From Cyanothece sp. UBA12306 (lineage in GTDB: Bacteria > Cyanobacteriota > Cyanobacteriia > Cyanobacteriales > Microcystaceae): DNA of 10,119 nt. The notes beneath the pieces were generated by a model. The model was not told where the DNA came from. It ran no database searches and saw only the letters and a list, made by a program, of their open reading frames with translations. The stretch is from assembly GCA_003448685.1 (NCBI GenBank), contig DLXW01000073.1:1-10119 (forward strand), given 5' to 3'. Position numbers and translations under genes: made by a program. Positions 1 through 7,589 of the stretch are shown here, piece by piece; positions within the stretch are counted from its first letter, which is position 1; each line of letters starts with the position of its first letter.

Positions 1-174
1 TATGATTTCGTGTCTCAAGAATTACGGGCGGCTGAAGACCCCGAATTTGAAACCTTTTATACCAAGAACATCTTGTTAAACGAAGGTTTACGGGCTTGGA
101 TGGCTCCCCAAGACCAACCACACCAGAATTTTGTATTCCCTGAGGAGGTACTGCCCCGTGGTAACGCTCTCTAA
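1..174 (+). CDS. psbD: Photosystem II D2 protein, C-terminal end (partial)
   Basis: Frame 1 is open from the window edge to a TAA at 172-174 and encodes the last 57 residues of D2, ending in [12 protein letters not shown], the characteristic D2 C-terminus. The full protein is about 352 residues, so roughly the first 295 lie outside the window. D2 pairs with D1 as the photosystem II reaction-centre core in the thylakoid membrane and binds pigments, pheophytin and the QA quinone. The visible part is the lumenal C-terminal region after the last transmembrane helix. Its last 17 bases overlap the start of psbC, so the two genes are almost certainly co-transcribed. The codons for Glu-Glu-Val near the end double as the ribosome-binding site of psbC. 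Identification is by recalled family sequence and is very secure. Confidence 0.98.
   Translation, partial: YDFVSQELRAAEDPEFETFYTKNILLNEGLRAWMAPQDQPHQNFVFPEEVLPRGNAL
142..149 (+). promoter_or_regulatory. Shine-Dalgarno sequence of psbC inside psbD
   Basis: The purine-rich string GAGGAGGT lies 8 bases before the GTG at 158 and is a near-perfect match to the anti-Shine-Dalgarno end of 16S rRNA. It sits inside the psbD coding sequence. It decides the psbC start: the more upstream TTG at 131 has no comparable site before it and would place this motif within the coding region. Confidence 0.85.
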
Positions 175-1540
175 TATGTCCGTTGGCGGTGGACGTGACC
201 TAGAATCAACTGGTTTTGCATGGTGGTCAGGCAATGCTCGTCTGATCAACCTCTCCGGTAAACTTCTTGGCGCTCACGTTGCTCACGCTGGTTTGATTGT
301 TTTCTGGGCCGGGGCTATGACCCTATTTGAAACCGCCCACTTTATTCCCGAAAAGCCCATGTATGAACAGGGCTTAATTCTCCTACCCCACATTGCTACC
401 CTTGGTTGGGGTGTGGGACCTGGAGGTGAAGTAATTGATACTTTTCCTTTCTTTGTTGCTGGTGTTTTACACCTAATTTCTTCTGCTGTTCTCGGTTTCG
501 GGGGTATTTATCACGCCCTACGTGGTCCTGAAACTTTAGAAGAGTATTCCAGTTTCTTTGGTTATGACTGGAAAGACAAAAACCAGATGACCAATATCAT
601 CGGCTATCACTTGATTCTCTTGGGATGTGGTGCGCTGTTGTTGGTATTCAAAGCCATGTTCTTTGGTGGTGTTTATGACACCTGGGCGCCTGGTGGTGGA
701 GATGTCCGTGTAATCACCAATCCAACTCTGAATCCGGCGGTTATCTTTGGCTATCTAGTCAAAGCTCCCTTTGGTGGTGAAGGTTGGATTATTAGTGTGA
801 ACAACATGGAAGATATCATTGGGGGTCACATTTGGATTGGCCTTATTTGTATCTTCGGTGGTATTTGGCACATCTTAACTAAACCTTTTGGATGGGCTCG
901 TCGCGCCTTTATCTGGTCTGGAGAAGCTTATCTTTCCTACAGCTTAGGTGCTTTGTCCATGATGGGCTTCATTGCGGCTGTATATGTTTGGTTTAATAAC
1001 ACTGCTTATCCTAGTGAGTTTTATGGTCCTACTGGGATGGAAGCGTCTCAGTCTCAAGCCTTTACCTTTTTGGTTCGTGACCAACGTTTAGGAGCCAATA
1101 TTGGATCTGCTCAAGGTCCTACTGGTTTAGGTAAGTACCTCATGCGTTCCCCCACTGGTGAAATCATCTTCGGTGGTGAAACCATGCGCTTCTGGGATTT
1201 CCGTGGCCCGTGGTTAGAACCTCTACGTGGTCCTAATGGTTTGGACTTAGACAAGTTAAGAAATGACGTTCAGCCTTGGCAAATTCGCCGCGCGGCTGAA
1301 TATATGACCCACGCTCCTCTTGGTTCTTTGAACTCTGTGGGTGGGGTTATTACCGATGTTAACTCTTTCAACTACGTTTCTCCCCGTGCGTGGTTAGCAA
1401 CTTCTCACTTTACCCTAGGTTTCTTCTTCCTAGTTGGTCACCTGTGGCACGCTGGACGTGCGCGGGCTGCTGCTGCTGGGTTTGAGAAAGGGATTGATCG
1501 TGAGACTGAACCCGTACTAGCTATGCCTGATATTGACTAA
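158..1540 (+). CDS. psbC: Photosystem II CP43 chlorophyll-binding antenna protein
   Basis: Encodes 460 residues from a GTG start, the same length as CP43 in well-known cyanobacteria. CP43 is the inner antenna subunit of photosystem II: it has six transmembrane helices, binds chlorophyll a through histidines, and passes energy to the D1/D2 core. Visible landmarks are the N-terminal stretch [20 protein letters not shown], many helix histidines (for example [32 protein letters not shown]) and the large lumenal loop between helices 5 and 6. That loop contains [14 protein letters not shown]; its Glu341 and Arg344 correspond to the Glu354 and Arg357 that contact the Mn4CaO5 cluster in standard numbering. 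The C-terminus is [23 protein letters not shown] at 158 is chosen over TTG at 131 because of the strong Shine-Dalgarno sequence at 142-149. The gene overlaps psbD by 17 bases and ends 24 bases before a terminator hairpin. No key residue appears to be missing. Confidence 0.98.
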   Translation: MVTLSNMSVGGGRDLESTGFAWWSGNARLINLSGKLLGAHVAHAGLIVFWAGAMTLFETAHFIPEKPMYEQGLILLPHIATLGWGVGPGGEVIDTFPFFVAGVLHLISSAVLGFGGIYHALRGPETLEEYSSFFGYDWKDKNQMTNIIGYHLILLGCGALLLVFKAMFFGGVYDTWAPGGGDVRVITNPTLNPAVIFGYLVKAPFGGEGWIISVNNMEDIIGGHIWIGLICIFGGIWHILTKPFGWARRAFIWSGEAYLSYSLGALSMMGFIAAVYVWFNNTAYPSEFYGPTGMEASQSQAFTFLVRDQRLGANIGSAQGPTGLGKYLMRSPTGEIIFGGETMRFWDFRGPWLEPLRGPNGLDLDKLRNDVQPWQIRRAAEYMTHAPLGSLNSVGGVITDVNSFNYVSPRAWLATSHFTLGFFFLVGHLWHAGRARAAAAGFEKGIDRETEPVLAMPDID

Positions 1541-1564
1541 GATTTAGGCTAGAAAAATTTTAGG

Positions 1565-1593
1565 ACTCCTGCTTTGATAGCAGGAGTTTTTTT
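1565..1593 (+). terminator. Intrinsic terminator of psbD-psbC
   Basis: A perfect 8-bp inverted repeat, ACTCCTGC (1565-1572) and GCAGGAGT (1580-1587), encloses a 7-base loop and runs into seven consecutive T (1587-1593). This is a textbook rho-independent terminator 24 bases after the psbC stop. Its T-run overlaps the stop codon of the convergent methyltransferase gene at 1592-1594. Read on the - strand the hairpin is followed only by CCTAAAATTTTT, so it could stop transcripts from the right as well, but less efficiently. Confidence 0.93.
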
Positions 1594-2347
1594 AGTTCCA
1601 ATTTTTGTAAGCACGCAGAGGACTTGAATTTTTGATGAAAATAAAATCTCCACCTGTTAAAGCTCCATCATAAGGTCGATAATGAAGGTCAACAAGATCA
1701 TAAAGGCAATAGTCATTATCAAAAAAAATATCTAAAATTTCTCTGGGAGTTGCCCGATCTATATAGGCATCCAAACAACTAAACTCTACCATAAACATTT
1801 CGACTTTCTCTAGTAGAGAAGTTGCTCCTTTAAGGGCTTTTAATTCACTACCTTGGAGATCAAGTTTGACCAAATCTGGTTGAGTATTATATTCTTTGGC
1901 AATATTATCCAATGTATCAACTTGGATATTTACTTCAATGCTGGCTTCACCTTGGATATGGGACTGCATCGAAGCACTGGTTGCTGTTTTGGGATCTCCC
2001 CAAATATTGAATTGAGATTGACCAGGAGTTTCCCCTACTCCCCGTTGAACTATTATGGGATGGGGGGTTATTTTAGATATGGTTTTCCTTAATTCGGGTT
2101 CAATGTAAGGATTCGGTTCAATTGTTATTATTTGCGAACCTGGAAAAATATGGGAGACTGATCTTGTCCATAATCCTCTAAAAGCTCCAGCATCAATGAT
2201 TTCTTTGGCTAAAAAACCGATGGATTGAGCATGACTTATTCTATCTTCCCATGTTGGCATCGGTTTAATAGAATTATCTTTTCGGATTATCTCTATGCCA
2301 AAACTTGCTAAAAAACTATTGGCTAAGTTAACTAATTTTCTTTTCAT
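1592..2347 (-). CDS. FkbM family SAM-dependent methyltransferase
   Basis: 251 residues, a normal length for the FkbM family of class I SAM-dependent methyltransferases, which mostly O-methylate hydroxyls of sugars or natural products. Seen in order: a basic amphipathic N-terminus (1-22); SAM motif I as IIDAGAFRG (50-58); the acidic SAM-ribose strand ending ITIEPNP (74-80); the family hallmark VDTLD (143-147); and LVKLDLQGSE (159-168) followed by KALKGA and the VEFS strand (187-190). The start is ATG at 2347. No Shine-Dalgarno sequence is obvious, and the frame stays open upstream without another ATG, GTG or TTG start. It is the last gene of the - strand cluster, 68 bases after the CgeB-like glycosyltransferase, and converges on psbC. 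The context suggests methylation of a surface-glycan sugar. The acceptor cannot be read from sequence. Confidence 0.9.
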   Translation of the reverse strand: MKRKLVNLANSFLASFGIEIIRKDNSIKPMPTWEDRISHAQSIGFLAKEIIDAGAFRGLWTRSVSHIFPGSQIITIEPNPYIEPELRKTISKITPHPIIVQRGVGETPGQSQFNIWGDPKTATSASMQSHIQGEASIEVNIQVDTLDNIAKEYNTQPDLVKLDLQGSELKALKGATSLLEKVEMFMVEFSCLDAYIDRATPREILDIFFDNDYCLYDLVDLHYRPYDGALTGGDFIFIKNSSPLRAYKNWN

Positions 2348-2375
2348 TTTTTCGAGAAGATTAACTAAATTTTTC
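2328..2375. repeat. Short imperfect direct repeat around the FkbM start
   Basis: TTAACTAA-TTTTC occurs at 2328-2340 and again, with two extra bases, as TTAACTAAATTTTTC at 2361-2375. The 33-base spacing puts both copies in the same reading frame. On the coding strand they read as K-N-L-V-N-L upstream of the ATG and K-L-V-N-L just after it. It could be a small local duplication or chance in AT-rich DNA. Confidence 0.35.
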
Positions 2376-2415
2376 CTCAGTATATATTGAAATTCACCAG
2401 CAGGAAAATTTGTTG

Positions 2416-3570
2416 TTAGAATAATCCAAATGCCTTCAGATGAGCAAGAAGTTCTTTAACTCTTTGATGATAGGTATGTTCTGTTAAAGTACGATGTTGA
2501 GCTTTTTTACCAATCTCTATGGCTTTTTGAGGATGATCTAACAAGTATTTAATCTTTTCAATACATTCTTCTAAACTAGAGTAAGTTACTATCTCCTCAT
2601 CCGGTTTAAAAAGTTCACGATGATCATCAGTAGATTCAGTAATAACACAAGCTCCCATTCCTGTTGCTTCAAACAGCCTTTTGGCAGAAAACGAGCGACC
2701 AGCAACCCCAATATTTTTATGAATGACTAATAGATAGGAACCATAGATAGAATAAAGTTCTTCTCCCCAGACTGGATGATAATATCTCTGTCGTAAAGGA
2801 CTATCCTCCGATAATAGATGAACTCCAGTTCCGTAAAAGTCTATCTCAACGTTACGGGATAAAGCATCTAATAACAAAATTCTTTCTAAATGTGCTTCGG
2901 ATAGACTGCCAACAAATGCCAATTTGGGGATTTTTTCAGCAGAAGTTGGAACTTTTTCTAAGATTCTTTCATCAAAAGCATGGGGCATATGAGCAGCATT
3001 AAATCCTCGAACTCGAAAGTATTTAGCAATGTCAGGAATACCCGAAAGAATCAAATCAAATTTTCCATAGGGAAAACCAGGAGCTAAAGGACAAGCCCAC
3101 CAAAGTAGGATTTTTTCTGTATAAGAACGCCAGATATCTAGTGTTTTCTTTGATACTGGAACTCCTGAAAAAACCCAAACTAATTTTGGTTGTAATTGTT
3201 TAATTTGTTCAGTAATAATTTTTTCTCTAGCCCAAGTTTCAGGATCAGTTTTAAGTAGGCGACGCCAATACCATTTAAATTTACCCTTTGAGAGCCATGT
3301 AGGAGGAACCCAAACTCTATTTTCTTCTGCCCATTTATATTGGAGAGGTAAGCAATCAGGAAGAACTTGATGAGCCTTAAATCCTTGTGAATTTAATTGG
3401 TTAATGTAGGCATCTCCATAGTAAATTAGCTGAGAAAAAAGCTCTTTACTACAGTCATTATAGGATAGTGATGCTATGGCTGAGTCTTTGTTGATCGCCT
3501 TAGTGTATGAACTTTGATAGTCTTCCATTAAAAGAAGAAAATCTAGTTTTTCTTGATTTAAGTTACTCAT
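2416..3570 (-). CDS. CgeB-like glycosyltransferase (GT-B fold, group 1)
   Basis: 384 residues. The C-terminal half resembles the glycosyl-transferase domain shared by CgeB-like spore-maturation proteins and many bacterial glycan-cluster enzymes. It includes KLAFVGSLSEAHLERILLL (216-234), a typical opening of the second Rossmann domain; FYGTG (245-249); then RLFEATGMGACVITES (298-313), DHRELFKPDEEIVTYSS (316-332) and a helical end with HRTLTEHTYHQRV (359-371). The acidic residue of RLFEATGMG aligns with the donor-binding glutamate of this superfamily. The N-terminal half (1-200) is less recognisable but fits an acceptor-side Rossmann domain, with IKQLQPKLVWVFSGVP at 123-138 and a tryptophan-rich patch at 87-113. 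The start ATG at 3570 lacks a clear Shine-Dalgarno sequence. It lies 38 bases after the upstream methyltransferase. Probably cytoplasmic or peripheral at the membrane. Donor sugar and linkage are unknown; the family call is firmer than the role. Confidence 0.85.
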   Translation of the reverse strand: MSNLNQEKLDFLLLMEDYQSSYTKAINKDSAIASLSYNDCSKELFSQLIYYGDAYINQLNSQGFKAHQVLPDCLPLQYKWAEENRVWVPPTWLSKGKFKWYWRRLLKTDPETWAREKIITEQIKQLQPKLVWVFSGVPVSKKTLDIWRSYTEKILLWWACPLAPGFPYGKFDLILSGIPDIAKYFRVRGFNAAHMPHAFDERILEKVPTSAEKIPKLAFVGSLSEAHLERILLLDALSRNVEIDFYGTGVHLLSEDSPLRQRYYHPVWGEELYSIYGSYLLVIHKNIGVAGRSFSAKRLFEATGMGACVITESTDDHRELFKPDEEIVTYSSLEECIEKIKYLLDHPQKAIEIGKKAQHRTLTEHTYHQRVKELLAHLKAFGLF

Positions 3571-3608
3571 ATAAAGGTAATTAATTTAATCAAATTTTTA
3601 TACAATAT

Positions 3609-4463
3609 TTATTCTTTTTTGATCGCTCTAATCCACATATCTCGATTAGGATGGTTAGGAAATAACTCTGTAAACAAGGAAGATTTTTGATGCGGCATTA
3701 TCAATTTTAAGGTTTCTTCAGCCATGTTTTTAACTGTGGGAACCCTAAATTCTGAGAAGCGATACTTTTTGACTTCAATAATTTGAAATCCAAGATTTTT
3801 CAAGATATGTGTTAAGATTTCCTCTGAAACAAAACTAAGATGATCTGGAAGATAATAAGGTCTATGGTGATCTTTTTGATCAAGGTTTGCACTATCACCT
3901 GTTTGGATTAATAACTCACCTTTTTCAGTTAATAATCGAGTCCAATTTTCTAGTATTTTGATAGGATCTGGTAGATGAGAATAAACATTTAATAAAGATA
4001 TAGAATTATATTTGGTTTCACATTTATCTAAATCAAAAAAACTAACATTTAACCCTTCTTTTTGAGCAGATTGTTGTTTATAGATATTTGGTTCTACTCC
4101 TTGAACATGACAATTTTCTTTAGTAAAAATTTCAAGAGCCTTGACAAATTCTCCATGACCACATCCAATATCTAACCATCGTTTTTGAGCTAAAAAATCT
4201 GGGTTTTCTCCATAAAAATCCTGTAAAATATCAAGATAATGTTCTACTTTTTCATGATTAAAATTGCCGGTTACATCAATAATTTCTTCCCCCCTGTGTT
4301 GTCCCACTTGATGAGCTTCCTTGATGTCATCCATTTGAGGTCTAGGGTTAACATATAAAAGTCCACATTGCTGACATTTAACTAAATTAAACCCATTTTC
4401 TGTGTCATAAAGTTCAAACTCAGATGAATGACAATAGTAACAAGTTACTTGTTCTGTTTTCAT
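3609..4463 (-). CDS. SAM-dependent methyltransferase with N-terminal zinc ribbon
   Basis: 284 residues. The N-terminus has two CxxC pairs (C8/C11 and C30/C33, the latter in CQQCGLLYVNPRP), a zinc ribbon often fused to glycan-cluster methyltransferases. A class I methyltransferase domain of the Methyltransf_23 type follows: motif I is WLDIGCGHGEF (96-106), the SAM-ribose acidic strand is VQGVEPN (120-126), ISLLNVYSHLPDP (155-167) corresponds to the motif IV region, and GELLIQTGD (182-190) is the post-motif strand. A histidine-rich stretch (KDHHRPYYLPDHLSF, 197-211) is typical of this group and may contribute to the active site. The ATG at 4463 has an AGGA Shine-Dalgarno sequence 8 bases upstream (4472-4475), the best ribosome-binding site in the - strand cluster. 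It sits between galE (33 bases upstream) and the CgeB-like transferase. Its substrate could be a nucleotide-sugar or a glycan; sequence does not say which. Confidence 0.88.
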   Translation of the reverse strand: MKTEQVTCYYCHSSEFELYDTENGFNLVKCQQCGLLYVNPRPQMDDIKEAHQVGQHRGEEIIDVTGNFNHEKVEHYLDILQDFYGENPDFLAQKRWLDIGCGHGEFVKALEIFTKENCHVQGVEPNIYKQQSAQKEGLNVSFFDLDKCETKYNSISLLNVYSHLPDPIKILENWTRLLTEKGELLIQTGDSANLDQKDHHRPYYLPDHLSFVSEEILTHILKNLGFQIIEVKKYRFSEFRVPTVKNMAEETLKLIMPHQKSSLFTELFPNHPNRDMWIRAIKKE

Positions 4464-4496
4464 GGTGATTTTCCTATGTTTCCTTGAGACTATCTC

Positions 4497-5498
4497 CTAA
4501 GTTTGATGTCGGTTTTTATGCCAATGCCAAGCATGGGTCAAAATGTCTTCTAAAGTCGTATACTGAGGTTGCCATCCCAGAATTTTGCGGGCTTTTTCAC
4601 TACTCCCAACCAAAATTGGCGGATCTCCTAAACGGCGATCGCTTTCTTTAACTAAAATTGGTTTTTTAGTGACTTTGAGAGCAGTATCAATTACCTGTTG
4701 AATGGAGAAACCGTTACCATTGCCCAGATTAAAGATATCAGAAGTTCCGTTGTCTAGTAAATACTCTAATCCTAAGAGATGAGCTTGGGCAATATCCATC
4801 ACATGAAGATAATCGCGAATACAAGTTCCATCAGGAGTAGGATAGTCGGTGCCAAAAATTGAGATAAATTCTCGTTTTCCTAAAGCTGTTAACAGTACCA
4901 AAGGAATTAAATGGGGTTCGGGAGTATGATCTTCTCCTAATAACCCATCTGGATGGGCCCCAGCCGCATTAAAATAACGGAAACACACATAATTTAGGTC
5001 ATAAGCTCGAGAAAAATCCTCTAAAATTCGTTCTACCATTAATTTACTGGCACCATAAGGATTAATTGGCTTTTGAGGGTGATCTTCGGTAATGGGAACA
5101 GATTGAGCTACCCCATAAGTAGCACAGGTAGAGGAAAAAACCAATTTATTGACAGAAGCATTTCTCATCGCTTCCAATAAAATTAAGGTATGGGCGATAT
5201 TATTTCGGTAATATTTGTGAGGATATTTGATGGACTCACCCACATAAGCAAAGGCAGCAAAGTGCATTACTGCGTCAATGGAATATTGAGTAAAAAGGTT
5301 ATCTAATAAAGAGCGATCTCCAATATCCCCTACCACTAACTCGACTTTTAAAATGTTTTCGACCAGATCTCGGTGTCCGTAGATTAAGTTATCTAGAATG
5401 ATAACCTCGTAGCCCTCTTTCAAGAGAGCCCATACTACATGGGAACCAATATATCCTGCTCCCCCTGTCACTAAAATTTTTGCTTTTGTCTGGGACAC
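4497..5498 (-). CDS. galE: UDP-glucose 4-epimerase
   Basis: 333 residues, about the usual length of GalE, an extended short-chain dehydrogenase that interconverts UDP-glucose and UDP-galactose (some members also the N-acetyl forms) through an NAD-bound 4-keto intermediate in the cytoplasm. Visible: the NAD-binding glycine motif ILVTGGAGYIGSH (8-20); DN after the second strand (36-37); FSSTCATYG (121-129) containing catalytic Ser123; YGASK (148-152) with Tyr148 and Lys152, matching Ser124/Tyr149/Lys153 of the E. coli enzyme; and RYFNAAG (174-180). The C-terminal substrate domain has CIRDYLHVMD and NLGNG. The start is a GTG at 5498; an in-frame TAA at 5520-5522 prevents any ATG start further upstream. 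A possible AGAGG lies 14 bases before it, farther than usual. Among glycosyltransferases it most likely supplies galactosyl donor for the local glycan. It contains the window's HIP1 site. Confidence 0.96.
   Translation of the reverse strand: MSQTKAKILVTGGAGYIGSHVVWALLKEGYEVIILDNLIYGHRDLVENILKVELVVGDIGDRSLLDNLFTQYSIDAVMHFAAFAYVGESIKYPHKYYRNNIAHTLILLEAMRNASVNKLVFSSTCATYGVAQSVPITEDHPQKPINPYGASKLMVERILEDFSRAYDLNYVCFRYFNAAGAHPDGLLGEDHTPEPHLIPLVLLTALGKREFISIFGTDYPTPDGTCIRDYLHVMDIAQAHLLGLEYLLDNGTSDIFNLGNGNGFSIQQVIDTALKVTKKPILVKESDRRLGDPPILVGSSEKARKILGWQPQYTTLEDILTHAWHWHKNRHQT
4635..4642. repeat. HIP1 palindrome (GCGATCGC)
   Basis: An exact GCGATCGC octamer, the Highly Iterated Palindrome that is over-represented in many cyanobacterial genomes, lies inside galE. 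It is the only exact copy I found in the window. The rest of the - strand cluster is AT-rich. Confidence 0.9.
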
Positions 5499-5582
5499 TT
5501 TGTTAGCTTTAACCTCTTTTTAAATTTTTGATCAGTTTTAGTCTGAGTATTACTGTTATTATTTTTAATCGGAATCATTATG

Positions 5583-6728
5583 TCAATGTGTGAGATTCAT
5601 AACTTCAAGTAAGCGTTTTTTTTCTAGTTCCCAACTGAAACATTCTTTAGCTCGTTGCCAACCGGCCAATCCCATTTGGATTCTCAAATCGTGATTTTGA
5701 GCAAGATTTATGATCTTCTGTGCCATCCCTTGACAGTCTCCTTCATCAACTAAAAATCCCGTTTCTTCTTCCAAGACTGATTCAGGAATTCCTGCGTGTC
5801 GGGTAGATACCACGGGTAAAGTAAATCCCATAGCTTCTAAAATTGCTACAGGTAAACCCTCTTCATCCCCACTATCTTGGTCTAGGATACTATGCTGAAT
5901 AAAAATATCAGCTTCTTTCATTAATTGATGAACTATGTCATTTGGTTGTCCTCCATGAAGTGTAACCTGATCAGCAAGTCCCAAGGCTTCAATAAATTGC
6001 CTAACAGCTGGAAGTAATTCTCCTGCGCCAATGTAATCAAGTTGTAGATTTGGTAATACTAAAGCCGCTTGACGAAAGGCTTCTAATAAGAAAATGGGGG
6101 CTTTTTTAGCTACCATCCGTCCCACAGCTAGACAACGAATAGTTTCTTTTTCAGTCCTTTTTATGGGTTCAGAAGGTGATTTAATGCCATAGGGAATTAC
6201 ATGAATTTTGTCAGAATCTATCCCTAAATCGATTAGACGTTGCCGACTAATTTGATTCATGGTAATAATCCCAGCTGCTTGTTGATATTTTTGATAGTTT
6301 TTCTGCCATTTTTTCTGGTGTAAAACAACTGAAACATCATATCCATGAGCATGAGCAAAATAAGGAATTCCAAGCTCTTGAGCTATTTCAAAATAATGAA
6401 AAGAGTAGTTAAGATATTCTCCTAATATTACTTGGACATTATGAGTTTTTAAAAAACGTTTAATCTCTCTTTCAATTGATTCTTTGTTAGAGCGTTTAGC
6501 GAGTCTACGCGCTAGATAATCTTCTAACCCCAAATTAAGACCCCTGATTTCGATTTTGTCTTTGATTAACAAGGGACAATCTACAGTCCAATGACCAGAA
6601 TAAGGTTTACTATTGGTATCAGCTAAAACAATAGTTTGGTTGGGAAGTAAATCTTCCATATGCCGCCTAATAAAAGTTTCGGATAAAGTACCAAGGTTAG
6701 GGGCGCAAATAGCTAATGGAGTAGACAT
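5583..6728 (-). CDS. Glycosyltransferase family 4 (group 1), exopolysaccharide type
   Basis: 381 residues, a typical length for a retaining GT4 (GT-B fold) enzyme. The N-terminal domain begins with CAPNLGTLSETFIRRHMEDL (8-27), a start common in WcaL-like exopolysaccharide transferases, and contains FAHAHGYDVS (124-133). The second domain opens with IRCLAVGRMVAKKAP (197-211), followed by DYIGAGEL (231-238) and VTLHGGQP (255-262). The donor-binding E-x7-E motif is EGLPVAILE (Glu290 and Glu298) followed by AMGFTLPVVSTRHAGIPE, and GFLVDEGD (324-331) closes the nucleotide site. The DSGDEEGLP insertion before the motif (285-293) is seen in related colanic-acid-type enzymes. The ATG start at 6728 has no visible Shine-Dalgarno sequence. 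It has the largest upstream gap in the cluster (122 bp) and is followed by galE after 84 bases, so it could use galactose made by GalE; that link is inference. Confidence 0.93.
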   Translation of the reverse strand: MSTPLAICAPNLGTLSETFIRRHMEDLLPNQTIVLADTNSKPYSGHWTVDCPLLIKDKIEIRGLNLGLEDYLARRLAKRSNKESIEREIKRFLKTHNVQVILGEYLNYSFHYFEIAQELGIPYFAHAHGYDVSVVLHQKKWQKNYQKYQQAAGIITMNQISRQRLIDLGIDSDKIHVIPYGIKSPSEPIKRTEKETIRCLAVGRMVAKKAPIFLLEAFRQAALVLPNLQLDYIGAGELLPAVRQFIEALGLADQVTLHGGQPNDIVHQLMKEADIFIQHSILDQDSGDEEGLPVAILEAMGFTLPVVSTRHAGIPESVLEEETGFLVDEGDCQGMAQKIINLAQNHDLRIQMGLAGWQRAKECFSWELEKKRLLEVMNLTH

Positions 6729-6840
6729 AATTATTGTTGTTTATGATTGCCAGATTTATATAAAAATCAAAAATTAAATTGTGAAACACCAATTTTTAGA
6801 AAAAAGGTAACAGGTAAATTAATATAATTCCCCATGAATC

Positions 6841-6846
6841 ATTATA
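6841..6846 (-). promoter_or_regulatory. Possible -10 element before the 5583-6728 glycosyltransferase
   Basis: A perfect TATAAT is read on the - strand at the upstream end of the 122-bp gap, the longest between intact genes of the cluster. I see no good TTGACA-like box 16-18 bases before it, and the DNA is AT-rich, so this may be chance. If real, it would start an internal transcript covering the left half of the cluster with a leader of about 100 bases. Confidence 0.2.
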
Positions 6847-6850
6847 ATTG

Positions 6851-7570
6851 CTATTTTTCAGGTTTAATAGCAGTTCCTGAAAGACCAGTTATCATTAAAC
6901 CTTCATTAAATTGTTCAGGTAGTTGATCTAACTTAATTAGAAGCCAAATAATAGGAAAAAGTAATCTTGATAAAATTGATCTAAGTAAACTCTGTTTACC
7001 GGAAAATTGAAATCTTCTTCTTACCCATAAGCCCAACATTTGAGCTAAGGCAGCATCCCAACCTCCAAGGGCTTGTATTTTTATAGACTTAAAGCCAGAC
7101 TTACTTAAGTGTCTTTTAAGGGAAAAAGGAGTATAGCGATATTCATCGTAAGGGACAGCATGAAGATTCCAAAGAAAGGGTACAGAAAAAAAAATAATAC
7201 CCCCTGGTTTGAGAACACGCCAGATTTCTTTCATAACTATTTCGGGTTCTGGACAATGTTCAAAAACTTCTGTAGCCATAGCACAATCTACTGAACAGTC
7301 TTCAAGGGGAATTGTTTTGCCATCCCAAACTAGATCGGGTTTTTGGTAGATATTATCCTCCAAATCTAAACCAATATAGTTTTTGACAGAACTTGGAGAT
7401 TTTAAAATGAGCGATTTATAGGGCATATAGCCACAACCCACATCTAATAAAGTTTCAGAAAAGTAGGGTAAAGTTTCTTTTAATGCACTTAAGATGGTGG
7501 TTCGCGTCCAAAATATATCTAAAGTTTCTGGTGTCAATTTGGGTGATAAAAATTCGTCTTGGGAAGTCAT
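6851..7570 (-). CDS. Class I SAM-dependent methyltransferase (Methyltransf_11 type)
   Basis: 239 residues. The SAM-binding core is clear: motif I is LLDVGCGYMPY (41-51), the acidic strand is YIGLDLED (65-72), DCSVDCAMATEVFEH (91-105) spans motifs II/III, and VLKPGGIIFFSVP (119-131) is the motif IV strand. EYRYTPFSLKRHLSKSGF (143-160) is the usual helix after the core in type 11 enzymes. The C-terminal part has a hydrophobic segment, LLFPIIWLLIKL (203-214), that might lie against the membrane rather than cross it. The ATG start at 7570 has no convincing Shine-Dalgarno sequence. It follows the next methyltransferase gene by only 19 bases, so the pair is very likely translated from one transcript. 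No catalytic acceptor motif identifies its substrate; glycan or glycolipid methylation is inferred from its neighbours. Confidence 0.88.
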   Translation of the reverse strand: MTSQDEFLSPKLTPETLDIFWTRTTILSALKETLPYFSETLLDVGCGYMPYKSLILKSPSSVKNYIGLDLEDNIYQKPDLVWDGKTIPLEDCSVDCAMATEVFEHCPEPEIVMKEIWRVLKPGGIIFFSVPFLWNLHAVPYDEYRYTPFSLKRHLSKSGFKSIKIQALGGWDAALAQMLGLWVRRRFQFSGKQSLLRSILSRLLFPIIWLLIKLDQLPEQFNEGLMITGLSGTAIKPEK

Positions 7571-7589
7571 ATATACTCGCTTGAGAATT

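Noticed and set aside
131..157. TTG start for psbC giving a 469-residue protein
   Set aside because: GTG at 158 has an ideal Shine-Dalgarno sequence 8 bases upstream and gives the standard 460-residue CP43; the extra residues come from reading psbD codons in another frame.
1853..2092. 79-codon open frame on the + strand
   Set aside because: It lies wholly inside the FkbM gene on the opposite strand, resembles no family and has no ribosome-binding site; it is a shadow frame.
7109..7294. 61-codon open frame on the + strand
   Set aside because: It is antisense to the conserved core of the 6851-7570 methyltransferase and looks like a chance open frame.
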